Shown: positions 12,201 through 24,224, counted from the stretch's first letter. The stretch: 64,000 nucleotides of DNA from Erythrophleum ivorense (GCA_026724425.1 JAIUCV010000003.1:42371283-42435282); one strand, 5' to 3'. Notes: a model not told the origin generated them from the letters alone. Numbers and translations are program-made.

Positions 12201-13719
12201 AGGAAATGATAATACAGCTGCTGATGCCCTTTTAAGGCTCTTAGGCCCACAAATACTCCAAATGACATTAGATACAACTTCTTCAGATTTGTTGTAGAAA
12301 ATTCAGCAAAGTTGGGAAGAAGATGTGGACTTGAAGGCATTAGTTTTGCAATTACAGCAGTAGGGAGGGAGTATCAAACATTACACATGAGATTGAAGGT
12401 TTTTGAGGAAGAAAGGAAAACTAGTAGTTGGGAATGTCCCTGCACTAAGACAATAGATTCTAGAATGGTTACATGCAAGTCTACAAGGCAGTCATTCTGG
12501 AATGCAGACAACTTATCAAAGAATAAAAGGTCTGTTCTGGTGGAAGATGATGATGAAAGATGTGCAAGATTTTATAAGCCATTGTGATACTTGTGCAAGG
12601 TGTAAATATGAGGTAGTGGTTACACCAGGGTTGTTGCAACCCTTACCTATTCCAAGTAGGATTTTGGTAAGCATCACAATGGATTTCATTGAGGGCCTTC
12701 GTAAGTCCAATGGGAAAGACGCTATTTGGGTAATCATTGATAGAATGAGCAAATATGCCCATTTCTTGGCTCTCTCTCACCCCTTTATAGTAGCTACACT
12801 TGCTCAACAATTCATGGATCATGTTTATAAATTGCATGGTGCTCCAACAGAAATTATAAGTGATAGAGATCCTATTTTTGTGAGCAATTTTTGGAAAGAA
12901 TTTTTGAGAATACTAAGAGTTGACCAAAAGTTGTCTTTTGCATATCACTCCCAAACAGATGGCCAATCAAAAGTTTTGAATAGATGCCTAGAAACCTACT
13001 TGAGATGTATGTGTTTGGAAACATCTAGAGAATGGAGTAAGTCGTTATCGCAAGCTGAGTGGTGGTACAATACAACATTTCATACTACAACAAAAGCTAC
13101 ACCTTATGAATTGCTATATGGGCAAAAGCCTCCACTCCATGTTCCCTATTTGCCTAAAAATTTTGTTATTGAGGCTATGGATCGAACTTTTGCAGCTAGA
13201 GAAGAGATGTTGGCTGTTTTGAAGCATCATCCACATAGGGCAGCAAATAGAATGAAGCAGAAAGCTGACGCAAGGAGGACAAATAGGGAGTTTTAGGTGG
13301 GACAGTGGGTATTCCTTAAGTTGCAACCATATAGGCAAATTTCTACTGCTACTAAAAGCTCTTATAAGTTAGCACCTAGATACTTTGGTCTTTACAAAGT
13401 GATAGAACGGGTTGATTTAGTGGCCTACAGGTTGGAACTACTAGAAGAATCCTGAATCCACTCTATCTTCCATAAATCACTGCTGAAATTGTGCCCAGAT
13501 CCTGTAGTTAAGCAACAGCATCTACCAGTTGAATGGCCTGAAGTCCCCACATGCACAGAACGTGAAGCAATCTTGAATAGAAGAGTTGGAAGATGTAGAG
13601 GAAGAATAATAACAGAAGTCTTAGTCCAATGGTAGGGCCTACCTGATGAAGAAGCCTCATGGGTTCCTCTTTATCAATTTCAAAAACAATTCCCCAACTT
13701 TGTTATACCTAATCCTTGA
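9253..13719 (+). pseudogene. Broken gag-pol of chromovirus 1
   Basis: Gag starts near 9253 but meets stops within a few codons. A long capsid-like stretch is read at 9312-10190. A zinc knuckle of the plant chromovirus type (CFYCHQKFSKGHNC) follows an in-frame stop near 10190. Protease keeps DNGSSHDF near 10430 where DSGS/T is usual. RT is read from about 11130 (VKKKDGSWRMCIDYR) to LFDDILVYS near 11470-11495, with frame breaks. RNase H is at about 11830-12240. Integrase (12500-13300) has the two Cys of its zinc motif and the first two catalytic Asp, but the usual Glu in TDGQ(T/S)E is Lys (near 12970). A chromodomain-like end (EVLVQW, stop, GLPDEEASW) reaches a stop at 13717-13719. At least eight frame breaks make it non-functional. 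Confidence 0.85.
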
Positions 13720-13753
13720 CGGCAAGGATCCTTTTTTTTGGGGGGGGGGTGGT

Positions 13754-13907
13754 TGTTATATAAATATAGATTGATAAGGAGTTATGATCATTATTTCTAT
13801 TGGGTAACTGTGCTTATAAATAGTAATTGAGAATGATTCAGAAGGCTGTTATGGTATTATGTTAATCAAAAAGGTGATTCAATTGTCTCTGCTACCTTCC
13901 TACATCA
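13754..13907 (+). repeat. 3' LTR of chromovirus 1
   Basis: It is homologous to 8984-9181 but shorter by one pyrimidine-rich block. It is preceded by an unusual T9G10-type run. Confidence 0.85.
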
Positions 13908-14200
13908 TGGTCCTAGAAAACTAACTCACATGAGTGGGTGAATTAGAAGAGAGAGAAGTGTGGGTAGCATGTTGTGCATGGGTAGTAGATATTCTGAGAA
14001 GGAAGGATGGAGAGGGGAGAGGAAAAAGAATATCGTGAACATGGAGAGATCTCTACCTCTCACAAGCAGGATCTAGGAGGTACATCTTTCTTTTTCCTTT
14101 TTCCTTGATTTTATTTTGTATTTCAGCTACATTCCTTCTTATTGGCATCGTTTGGGAAGGAATCCAGTGGAAATTCAGTAATACAATCAAAGTTTCATCA
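13908..14200 (+). repeat. 5' LTR of chromovirus 2, right part
   Basis: It resumes with TGGTCCTAGAAAACTAACTC and matches the 3' LTR (from about 19890) through to TTTCATCA at 14200, directly before the primer-binding site at 14204. Confidence 0.8.
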
Positions 14201-14231
14201 TTTTGGTATCAAAGCATTTCTGTTCTAGGGA

Positions 14232-17200
14232 ATGGTACAAATGGAGCAAAGAATGGGTTTAATGGAGAAAGGCTTAGAGGAGGTAAGAGGCTAGTTGCTG
14301 ATGGTGATGGAAAGGAGTAGCAGAAAAGGAGTAAACAGAGGCAACGAACTACCCAACTCACCATGCAATGACAGATAGAGAAAAATGAGTAGCAGTGGAT
14401 CAATTGCTGATGCAATCTGAAGCTGGAGAGAGGGTGAATACGACATATGGAGAGAGGGATGTCACGAGCTTCAGAAAATTTGAATTACCATTATTTTCAA
14501 GGGAGGACCCTGTGGGATGGATGTTTTGGGTGGAGGGATATTTCTTTACCAAAGGCATGAGGGAGGAGGAGAAGTTGGAAACTGTTGTAGTATGCATGGA
14601 AGGGAAGGCCCTTAACTAGTTGCAATGGATGGAAACTTGTAGTCCAATGACGGATTGGAAGGAGTTTAAAAGAGAGTTAATAGCCAAATTCTATAGGAGT
14701 CAGCTGGGAGATGGATATGAGATGTTGATGACATTGAACCAAGAGGGGTTGGTAGTGGCATTCGGGGAGAGTTTTGAGCTGTTATTGACAACCATGGCAG
14801 AAGCTCTTGAAGAGGTGTTTATGGGAGCTTTCAAGAATGGGCTTAAGGAAGAAATTAGAGTTGAGGTTTGAATGATGCAAACCATGACTCTGAAGTAGCC
14901 CATGGATTTGGCATTTCATGTGGAGGAGTGTAATATAGTATTGGAACAAACAAGGGAGGGGAGAATTATGTCTTAAGGTAGTGAAGGCTACTAGGGAGCC
15001 AAAATGGGAAGGGTTCAGGCAAGGTATTACGAGACCCTCAATTTCCATAAAATCTCAAAAGAGTGTAATGCAGCAAATTGGCATCAAAAGTCCTAACAGT
15101 AAGCCTGGTAGTGAGCCAAAAATTACTAGTGGATTAAGTGTTAGTATACCTGTGACTTTCAAGGGAGGAAGTACCGCGTCCAACAGGATGTTAGAAGCTG
15201 AAATCAACAGAAGAAGGGAATAGGGGCTGTGCTTTAAATGTGATGAAAAATATAGCCTGAATCATAGATGTAAAAACAGATCATTAAACATGATGATACT
15301 AGTTTCTGAAAAAAGGGAGGGCAATGATGAGGAAGAAGTTCAGGAGGATAACAGTATCAAAATTATGGAGTTATCTATGAACTCCATAGTGGGAATAGAT
15401 GGCCCCAAATCAATGAAAATAATGGGAACAATGAAAGGTGAAACTGTTTTGGCTTTAATTAATAATGGTGCAACTCATAACTTCATTTCAGCCTAGCTAG
15501 TGGATCGTATAAAGCTAGCCATGCAAAAGACCAAAAAGTATGCAACTATTGTTGGAAATGGGTGTAAGATCTTTGGAAGCAATGCATCTAAAGAGGTGGA
15601 GTTGGATCTCTAGGGAGTTAAGATTCATCAGAACTTTTACTCCTTTGATTTTAGTGGGCTAGAGTTGGTTTTAGGAGTGGAGTGGCTAGAATCACTTGGG
15701 GAAGCTTGAGTTAATTGGAAACAACTCCCCATGAGATATAAGGTTGGGAAGTAGTGGGTTTGCTTAAAGGGAGACCTTTCTTTAACTAAAACTATGTTGT
15801 CATTTAATTCTTTAGTCTAGTCCCTTAAAAGGGAGGAACAAGGATTCTTAATGGAGTTTTGTGGAATGACAAAACAAGTTGAGCAGAAGGAGGAAACCCT
15901 TGAAATTCAAGAGCTGTTATAGGAGTTTGCAAGTGTTTGTGAGTTACCAAAGGGACTGCCTCAATGCTCTAGGGACCATGCAATTCTGATCCAGCAACTA
16001 TTCCTAATATATGTCCTTATAGATACACACGCTCTCAAAAAACAGAAATAGAAAGCTTGGTAAAAGAGATGCTTGAAGTGGGATGATTTACACCAATAGT
16101 AGACCATACTTTAGTCCTGTGCTCTTAGTTAAGAAGAAAGCTGAGAGTTGGAGATTTTGTGTAGACTTTTGAGCCTTGAACAAGGTGACTATTCTGGACA
16201 AATTCCCCATCCCTTGCATAGAGGAACTTTTGGATGAGTTGGGAGGAGCTACAATTTTTTCTAAACTAGATTTAAAGGCTGGATATCATCAAATTAGAAT
16301 AAAACTAGGGGATGAGGACAAAACAGCTTTCTAGATGTATGAGGAATACTATGAATTTATGATAATGCTATTTGGTTTAACTAATGCACTCTCTACTTTC
16401 CAATTCCTTATGGATGATATCTTCAAGGCTTATCTGAGAAGGTTTGTGTTGTTTTTCTTTGATGATATTCTAGTTTATAGCTCTAATTATCAACATCATT
16501 TGACATACTTGAGGGTTGTTTTGGAGGTGTCAAGAGATCAGCAACTGGTGATCAATGAAAACAAGTGCATTTTTTGATAGCCACGGCTTGAATACTTAAG
16601 CCATGTCATATTAGCTCGTGGGGTTGAAATAGACCCTACCAAGATAGAAACCATGAATTCTTGTCCGATTTCCAAATATATAAAGGTGATGAGAGGTTTT
16701 TTAGTGTTAATGGGTTACCCCTTCTCACTGAATTACTAAAGAAAAATGCATTCACATGGAATGAAGAAGCCCACAAGGCATGTGAGGCTCTAAAGATAGC
16801 AATGACTACAACTCATGTGCTTGCCTTGCTAGATTGCTCTCAGCCTTTTGAAATTGAGACGGATGCATTAGGTAGAGGCGTATGCACTGTCTTACTAAAG
16901 AAGGGAAGACTAATAGTGTATTTTGGTCAGGTTCTTTCTAGTAAACAATAACAATAACAACAAAGTCTTTTCCCACTAAGTGGGGTCGGCTACATAGATC
17001 AATCGACGCCATAAACACCTATCGTAAATCATATTTTTAGACAAACCATTTAAATCTAAATTTCTCTTATAGTTTTTCTTGGTCTTCCTCTACTTCTAAT
17101 ATTGGATTATTTTCCATCACATCTACTCTCCTAACTGGGGCTTCTATAGGTCTCCTCCCAACATGACCAAACCATCTAAGTCTTGATTCTACAATCATTT

Positions 17201-19870
17201 TCACAATAGGTGCGACTTCCACCTTCTCTCTAATACATTCATTTTTAATCCAATCTCGTCTAGTGTGTCCACTCATCCAACGCAACATTCTTATCTTTGC
17301 AACATTGAACTTATTCTCTTGTTGACTTTTTGTTGCCCAACACTCAGTTCCATACAACATTGCAGGTTTTTTAACTGTGCGGTAGAATTTATCCTTAAAT
17401 TTGAGTGGTACTCTTCTATCGCAAATAACACCTGAAGCACTCCTCCATTTTATCCACTCCGCTTGAATCCTATGTTTTATGTCTTCTTCTATTTCCTTGT
17501 TATGTTGTATGACAGATCCAAGATATTTAAATCGTGTGACTTGTGGTATAATATGTTCTCCAATTTTCACTTTTGCGCTAGAAGTGGTGTGTCTCTTATT
17601 AAATTTACACTCCATATATTCCGTTTTATTTCTACTTAAACGAAATCCATGAGTTTCCAAAGCTAATCTCCATCTCTCCAACTTCTCATTCATTTCCGCT
17701 CTCGATTCTTTAACTAAGACAATACCATTTGTAAAAAGCATACATCGTGGCATTGGCTCTTGGATATGTTCAGTAAGCACATCTAATATTAAAATAAAAA
17801 GATAAAGGCTCAGAGTTGACCCTTGATGTAAACTAATAGTTATCGGAAAATCTTTTGTAGGTCCATCTTTTGTTACTACACTAGTTGGAGCCTTATCATA
17901 CATATCTTGTATTGCTCAAATATAAGCTATACGAACTCCTTTTTTCTCCAAAGCCTTCCATAGAACTTCTCTCGGTACTCTATCATATGCTTTTTCCAAA
18001 TCGATAAACACTATGTGTAAATCTCTTTGATTCTCTCGATATCGTTCCATTAATTTTCGCAACAAATATATTGCTTTCATAGTTGACCTTCTTGGCATAA
18101 AACCAAATTGATTCTCCGTTTATGAATGAGAGTTGATGGCTATTGTCTATGTTGTGAAGAGATGGAATTATTATCTCATAGGGCATCCATTTATTATCAG
18201 GACAGATCAAAAGGCACTTAAATTGTTGTTGGAAAAGCGGATAGTTGACCCAAAGCAACATAAATGGGTTGCTAAACTCATGGGCTATAATTTTGAAATC
18301 CACTATAAGCTTGGCTTTGAAAATAGAGTGGCTGATGCTGTCTTTTGCAAGAATGAATCCATGGAACTAAAGGTTTATTTCTTATGGAACTATGAAGGAC
18401 TAGAGGAGCTGGATCAGCAGTGAAAAAAGATGAAAAATTATCAGCCATTGTGTAAAAATTGGTTGCTGGATTTGATGCACCAGCTAGGTATAACTTACGA
18501 AGAGGGAGTCTATTTTATAATGACAGAATGGTGATCCCAAAGAATTCTCCAAGGGTGACAACATTGCTAGAGGAATTCCACTCCTCCCTAATTGAAGGAC
18601 ATTTAGGGTATTTATGCACATATAAGAGGTTATCTAAAGTATTGTATTGGGATGGAATGAAGAGGGATGTGCAAGAGTTTATGACTAAGTGTGATGTGTG
18701 CCAAAGGAATAAATACCAAGCTATGCACCAGCCTTTGCCAATTCCCCAACAAAGTTCGGAGGACATTAGCATAGATTTCATAGTTGTGCTGCCCAAGTCA
18801 GGGGAATTTGACACAATTTTAGTAGTTGTTGATAGACTTACCAAGTATGTGTGTTTTCTTGGGCTGATACATCCCTATTCAGCCAAGGAAGTGGCTAAGA
18901 CTTTCATTAGGGAGGTATTTTGATTGCATGGATTTCCAAAATCTATTGTAATAGATCGAGATCGAGTTTTTATGAGTCAATTTTGGCAAGAATTGTTCAA
19001 GTTGGCTGGCACGGCACTAAAATATAGTTTTGGCTACCACCTAGAGACTGATGGCCAATCTGAGATTGTGGACAGGAATTTGGAGACATATTTACTTTGT
19101 TTTGTGGGGGATAAACCAAAAGGTTGGGCTCAATGGTTGCCATGGGCAGAATTCTAGTTTAATACATCTTATGACAAGTCTACAGGTATGACTTCCTTCA
19201 AAGCCGTGTATGGATGAGAACCTTATACCATATTTAAATGGGAAGGTGTTCATTCTTCAATGGAGGAGGTAAATGAGACCATAAAGGAGTCTAACTAGAT
19301 CATAGCCCAGCTTAAAGAAAACTTGAATAGGGCACTAGAGTATATGAAGCTGCAAGTTGATAAAAAGAGGTGAGATGTGGTGTTTGAAGTGGGGGATATG
19401 GTTTATCTTGAGATTAGACCCTATAAATTGAAGTCCTTATCCAAAAGAGTCAATGAGAAGTTGAGTCCTAGGTTCTATGGACCTTACAAAGTGCTTGAGA
19501 TGCTGGGAGCACTAGCTTATCGCCTTGAATTACCTGCCAACACCAGAATACACTCAATCTTTCATGTGTCACAGCTAAAAAATTCCTTACAGCTTCTAAA
19601 TCTTCACAAGAAGTTTCTCCCTTCTTGATTGAAGAGCTGGAGTTACAAGTTACTCCAGAAGCGGTGTGCAAAGGGCAGAAATTGACTAATGGGGAGGTGA
19701 AAATAATTATTAAATGGTCTGGATTACCTGAGTTCAAGAACAACTGGGAATCTTATAACTTCCACCTTGAGGACAAGGTGAAGCTTGTAGGGGTGGGTAT
19801 TGATGGGCTTGATAATAATAGTGGGCCTCATGTGACTAAAATATCAGCGGAAGAAAGAAGGCTGGGGTAG
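14232..19870 (+). pseudogene. Broken gag-pol of chromovirus 2
   Basis: Gag starts at 14232 (MVQMEQRMGLMEKGLEEVRG, then a stop). Capsid-like sequence follows at 14400-14870, and a zinc knuckle (CFKCDEKYSLNHRC) near 15232. Protease reads INNGATHNF near 15460, with Asn in place of the catalytic Asp. RT is at about 16120-16600, with FFDDILVYS near 16460. RNase H begins near 16800 (FEIETDALG), is cut by the LINE at 16949-18119, and resumes at 18120 (ELMAIVYVVKRW). Integrase (18459-19157 and on) has its HHCC motif and D, D, E residues, broken by single stops at 18921-18923 and 19155-19157. A chromodomain (VKIIIKWSGLPEF) lies near 19700-19775, and its frame runs into the 3' LTR to 19870. Many stops make it dead. 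Confidence 0.85.
16949..18119 (-). mobile_element. 5'-truncated RTE-type LINE, antisense, inside chromovirus 2
   Basis: On the minus strand, RT sequence begins near 18119 (ENQFGFMPRRS), continues through FIDLEKAYDRVPREVLW (near 17980-18030) and, after one break near 17905, a 278-codon frame at 17067-17903. That frame holds LHQGSTLS, RLSRNKTEYMEC, RFKYLGS and RLRWFGHV, all typical of plant RTE LINEs. The catalytic FADD motif reads FTNG, so it is inactive. The 3' end carries the well-known plant RTE terminal sequence (read on plus: CCCACTAAGTGGGGTCGGCT, 16974-16993) and a CAA/TTG-type simple-repeat tail (16949-16970). The N-terminal part of the ORF is missing. It separates the two halves of the host element's RNase H. 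Confidence 0.88.
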
Positions 19871-20178
19871 ATTCTTCTGGGGTGGTCCCAAATAACTAAT
19901 TCACACAAGTGGTGAGCTGGAAGGGAGAGAAGGGTGGGCAGCATGTTGTGTATGGGTAATAGATCTTCTGAGAAGGAGGGATGGAAAGGGGAGAGGAAAA
20001 AAAATATCATGAACTTGGAGAGACTCTGCCTCTTGAAAGCAGAGACTAGGAGCTACGCCTTTCTTTCTTTCTTTTTTTTCCCTTGATTTTATTTTGTATT
20101 TCAGCTACATTCCTTCCTATCGGCATTGTCTGGAAAGGGATTCAGTGGAAATTCAGTAATACAATCAGAGTTTCATCA
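19801..20178 (+). repeat. 3' LTR of chromovirus 2
   Basis: It starts TGATGGGCTT after a purine tract and ends TTTCATCA. It pairs with 8812-8983 plus 13908-14200. It lacks the 84-bp duplication seen in the 5' copy. Confidence 0.85.
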
Positions 20179-20208
20179 GGATCATATTCTTACATTAGTA
20201 AAAAATAA

Positions 20209-20326
20209 TTGTTACTTGTTAGGTATGGATATTTTGAAATTGCACAATCATTGTTCCTTGCTAGGTTTGGATATTTTGAAATTGCACAATCATTGTTACT
20301 TGTTTGGTATGGATATTTTGAAATTG
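20209..20326 (+). repeat. 42-bp tandem repeat, 2.8 copies
   Basis: Units start at 20209, 20251 and 20293, each TTGTT(A/C)CTTG followed by GGATATTTTGAAATTGCACA. The unit length is a multiple of three, so a frame stays open through all copies (ATG at 20126), but there is no sign of selection as protein. It lies about 30 bp after the 3' LTR, within the inferred leader intron. Confidence 0.8.
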
Positions 20327-20899
20327 GGTGGCTTTTATTAATGTTGGGGAAAATAATTAGTTGATGAATGGTGAGAGATTTTTGACAATATTGCAATCAA
20401 ATTTTTGTTGGTGGTTGAGGATACAAAATAATTTGCTTTGAGGTGGTAATAATGGATCACTTGTGGCACTGCATTAGTGGATGAGGGTTCATTTTATGTA
20501 TTTGTAAGCAGGTAGATATATGACAACCCAGATTTTGAATTTTTTTCCTGTTGTAGTTGGAAGGGAAAACTAGTGATATTTTCTTAGTATTGCTGGACAA
20601 ATTTGAGACTGAAACTTCATTAACTGCAACTGAGTAGGGGGGGACATTTTATACCATGTATTATGTGAGTTTTCAATCACTTGATAGTTTTGGAGGAATA
20701 GGCGTTTAATATATTGATCTTAAATTCAATGTCCAGCAACATGGTTTGATTTGTGGTTATTGGAGGAAATGAACAAATGTCATCACAGTTGATCTTTACA
20801 AAAACTAAATTTATATCATAATCAAAATTATTGGCTATTTAGTCAAATTATGTGATTGAAATATTATTTTTTCTTAATTTTTGGGTCTTCAGATTTTTG

Positions 20900-23800
20900 A
20901 TGCTTGGGAATATAAGAAGAGCCACCCAATCTATTCTTAGAAACCACAGAAACAGACATCCAGAGGTGAGTAGCTATGGAGCAATTCTCCCAGTTGGACC
21001 CAATATCCATCAATGCAGGTTGTACACACAATATAACTTTCCCAGTGAAGCATGTAGTTTGTTCCTGTTGTTTGGGTTGAAGCAAAACTATTGCAAATGC
21101 AATTTGGTAAGGAACTTTTCTGTAGTCTCAGCAAGTAGTGCAGTGACACATCATTCCAAACTTGCCTGGAAAAGGCTGTACAGAAAGCATTCTTATAATG
21201 GTTACCATTCACTTTCCTCCATAAATATGATTGCTCAGGCGATCAGCTTGGCTTTGACCCGTTCTTATTTGCTAGTTCCTGGTATTTTTGCATTCACATG
21301 TGGAGAGCTAGCTTGGGCTCAGCGAAGTTGGGGAGATGCAGATCGCTTCCCTTCACAGAATGCTCTGTATATGCGTGCACAAGATGGGTACACTTACTTA
21401 TTCTCATCTGTATTTATGCTGGTAGAGGCCCTTGTCTTGTTAGTGAGAGCTGTCTACCTAGCAATATTATTCACTCCAAGCATAGTTATTGCACCATGTG
21501 CAGATTATTTTGGACCAAAGTTCAGGAAAATGTGGCTTCAAATTGTTCATCGTACACTAGAAAAGGCAGGTCCAGCATTTATAAAATGGGGTCAGTGGGC
21601 AGCTACACGGCCTGACCTCTTTCCTCGAGATCTTTGCACCAAGCTTGCAGAACTTCATACCAAAGCCCCTGAACATGGTTTTAAATACACAAAGAAAACT
21701 ATAGAAAGAGCATTTGGTAGAAAAATTTCTGAAATTTTTGATAGTTTTGAAGAAGAGCCAGTTGCATCTGGAAGTATTGCTCAAGTGCATAGGGCTTCTC
21801 TAAAATATCGTTACCCTGGTCAGAAAACAAAGCCCCTACTTGTTGCAGTGAAGGTTAGACATCCTGGTGTTGGAGAATCAATCAGAAGAGATTTTGTGAT
21901 TATTAATTTGGTAGCAAAATTTTCAAATTTTATCCCAGCACTTAAATGGTTGCGATTGGATGAAAGTGTGCAGCAGTTTGCAGTATTTATGATGTCTCAA
22001 GTTGACCTTGCGAGGGAAGCTGCCCATTTGAGCCGCTTCATTTACAATTTCCGTCAATGGAAGGATGTTTCTTTCCCTAAACCAGTCTATCCACTTGTGC
22101 ATCCTGCTGTTTTGGTCGAAACCTATGAACAGGGAGAAAGTGTTGCACATTATGTTGAACTTCAAGGACATGAACGGATTAAATCTGCCCTTGCTCACAT
22201 TGGTACTCATGCACTTTTGAAGATGCTTCTGGTAACATATATGTTCCATTTGTGATTTTTTATGCTGTTGATTTTGATGGTTGGTCTTCCTTTCATATTC
22301 ATCTGTACTTGATTTCTTATACCATGAAGTGAATATCTTGAGTACTGTTATACATGAAATGATGTCATTATGGACTTAATAACTTGTCAGACTCTGGTCA
22401 CTGTCCCTGGCTTATGCTTTTCTCATTGGGCAGACACTGAGATAGTATCTAGTTTCCATGGTGATTAGTTTTAAAAATTTTACTCTCTCATTTTCCCTTG
22501 CCCTTAATGAAGCAAAATGTGGTGCTATTAGAATGTGAAGATGGGTTGGGTTGGGCTATTAAAATGGATAGCCAATTTCTTATAGATAATCTCTTTACCC
22601 TTTAATTGTAAGACGTTTAATATATATATATATATATATTTTTTTTTTTTTTCATTTTCTGGGGTTTGGAGGAGATTAACCAGTTGAATGTCTATTGCAA
22701 TATCTGTTTCCCCTAAAATGAATGTTCATGCATATTAATCGTTTATGTTGTTAACTTGCATGTTCTTTTTCTTGCACGATTTGTTTTTGGACTGCATTTG
22801 TTTGATTAATATTTGTAACCATTTTAAAAAGCCTAATAATTAATCTAAGCTTAAGGAAGCCTGGGGCATATGATGGTTCTAAACTTGAATTTTTGTAAAG
22901 TCTTAGTTTACAAAGGCATTGAGATGTCATCTTTCAGGTGGACAACTTTATTCATGCAGACATGCATCCTGGAAATATTCTTGTTCGGGTGCCTCAGAGA
23001 AAGTCTCCTCACAAAAGGCTCTTCAAATCAAAGCCTCATGTCATTTTCCTTGATGTAGGCATGACTGCTGAACTCTCTGGAGGTGATCGGGTAAATTTGC
23101 TGGAATTTTTCAAAGCTGTTGCATGCCGAGATGGCCGGACTGCTGCAGAATGCACTCTCAGGTTGTCAAAGCAACAGAACTGCCCAAATCCAATGGCTTT
23201 TATTGAGGTAACATTTTCAACATGAAACTTTCTTAGTAGGAATTATTTTGAAGTTGATGTCTTCGTCATTGTGTCATTTATGCCTCCGTTTATTTCTATA
23301 TGTTCAGTAAGTGAATGATCAATTTGAGTTTTGCATCATCCATAGAGATTGACAGTTTCAAAAGTAACTGCTGGGCACAGCAGAAGCGTCATTAAATCTA
23401 ATCCCTGTAGTTTGTACTGCTAACAAGATGTGCCGTCATCTAGATATCACTTGAGAAGATTTATAATTGTTTTTTTTCTTTCATTGTTAAAATTTATTGC
23501 ATAATAATGTATTATATAGGCCTGTGTGTAGACTGATTTCTAGGTGATTGGCACTGGATATGTATGTCAATTTTGAAGTTGTTCATGGACATTAATTTCT
23601 TTGGGACTTCTGATATATATATTATATATATATATAAAGTTGCACAACTCCATGGTGATTTACTAGATTTTTATCTAATAATTCTTGAGTTTCTTTTTTG
23701 CAATATACTAAGAGTTCTTGATTCATTTGAATTGATGGAGCATTTTTAGGAATATTTGCTTCATTAAAATTTTCTCTATAACGGAGATCAAACTCATCTT

Positions 23801-24177
23801 TTTCTATTTCAAAAAGCATTTGGATGACTGCCGCAATTTTGTTGTTGAAAATTTTCTTTCAATTTTTCTACTATATGTTGTATTTTTAGATGTTCTAGTT
23901 GTTCTTTGATTCTTTTGTAATGAATCTCTTTTCAAAGAGAATTAATTTGTTGTTGTTTTCTCTTTATAAGATTTATTGAAAAAATTGAATCTTGTTATAG
24001 GAGATTAATTTCTTCAGTGACAGGAGGCTTCATTCATTCAAAACAGATTTTTGTATTAAATATTTTGTAATCCCTTTTGGAGTAACCCTAAAGGGAATAA
24101 TTTGCTCGAAAAAGGGGGTTCTTAAAATTATTATATCATTAAAATTTTTTTTAGCAACATGAAAAATATATATATAT

Positions 24178-24224
<47 letters not shown>

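Larger units (their letters stand above)
8984..13907 (+). mobile_element. Chromovirus 1 (Ty3/gypsy), inserted in the 5' LTR of chromovirus 2
   Basis: The LTRs begin TGTTATATAAATATAG and end CCTACATCA: 5' at 8984-9181 and 3' at 13754-13907. The 3' copy lacks a pyrimidine-rich stretch of about 45 bp found in the 5' copy (around 9126-9165). By eye about one base in ten differs over the shared part, so the insertion is not recent. The flanks TGGTT (8979-8983) and TGGTC (13908-13912) look like a 5-bp target duplication with one change. The primer-binding site (TGGTATTAGGAGAGCC, 9183-9198) resembles the initiator tRNA-Met site with small changes. A T-run followed by a G-run (13730-13752) stands at the polypurine position. 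Length is 4.9 kb. Confidence 0.88.
8812..20178 (+). mobile_element. Chromovirus 2 (Ty3/gypsy with chromodomain), interrupted by two younger insertions
   Basis: The two LTRs both start TGATGGGC and end TTTCATCA. The 5' copy is 8812-8983 plus 13908-14200, split by chromovirus 1. The 3' copy is 19801-20178. A primer-binding site close to initiator tRNA-Met (TGGTATCAAAGC, 14204-14215) follows the 5' LTR. A purine-rich tract (AGGGGTGGG) precedes the 3' LTR. The interior runs gag, protease, RT, RNase H, integrase, chromodomain. An antisense LINE interrupts RNase H at 16949-18119. No clear 5-bp target duplication is left (GAATA against GGATC). Without the insertions the element would be about 5.3 kb, as in small Reina-like chromoviruses; the clade is my inference. 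Confidence 0.85.
7965..20892 (+). other. Inferred 12.9 kb leader intron filled by nested retroelements
   Basis: If the exon at 7700-7964 joins the coding exon at 20893, this intron consists of about 0.85 kb of ordinary AT-rich DNA, an 11.4 kb nest of two chromoviruses and a LINE (8812-20178), and about 0.7 kb of AT-rich DNA with a 42-bp tandem repeat. Both chromoviruses lie in the same orientation as the gene. No host exon was recognised within it. Confidence 0.4.

Noticed and set aside
17983..18303. 106-codon minus frame
   Set aside because: It spans the junction between the LINE and the chromovirus in a frame other than that of the RT and has no domain.
20852..20899. Upstream in-frame ATG as kinase start
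   Set aside because: It lies before the acceptor GGGTCTTCAG and would add a Phe/Leu-rich stretch unlike the Arg-rich start at 20900.
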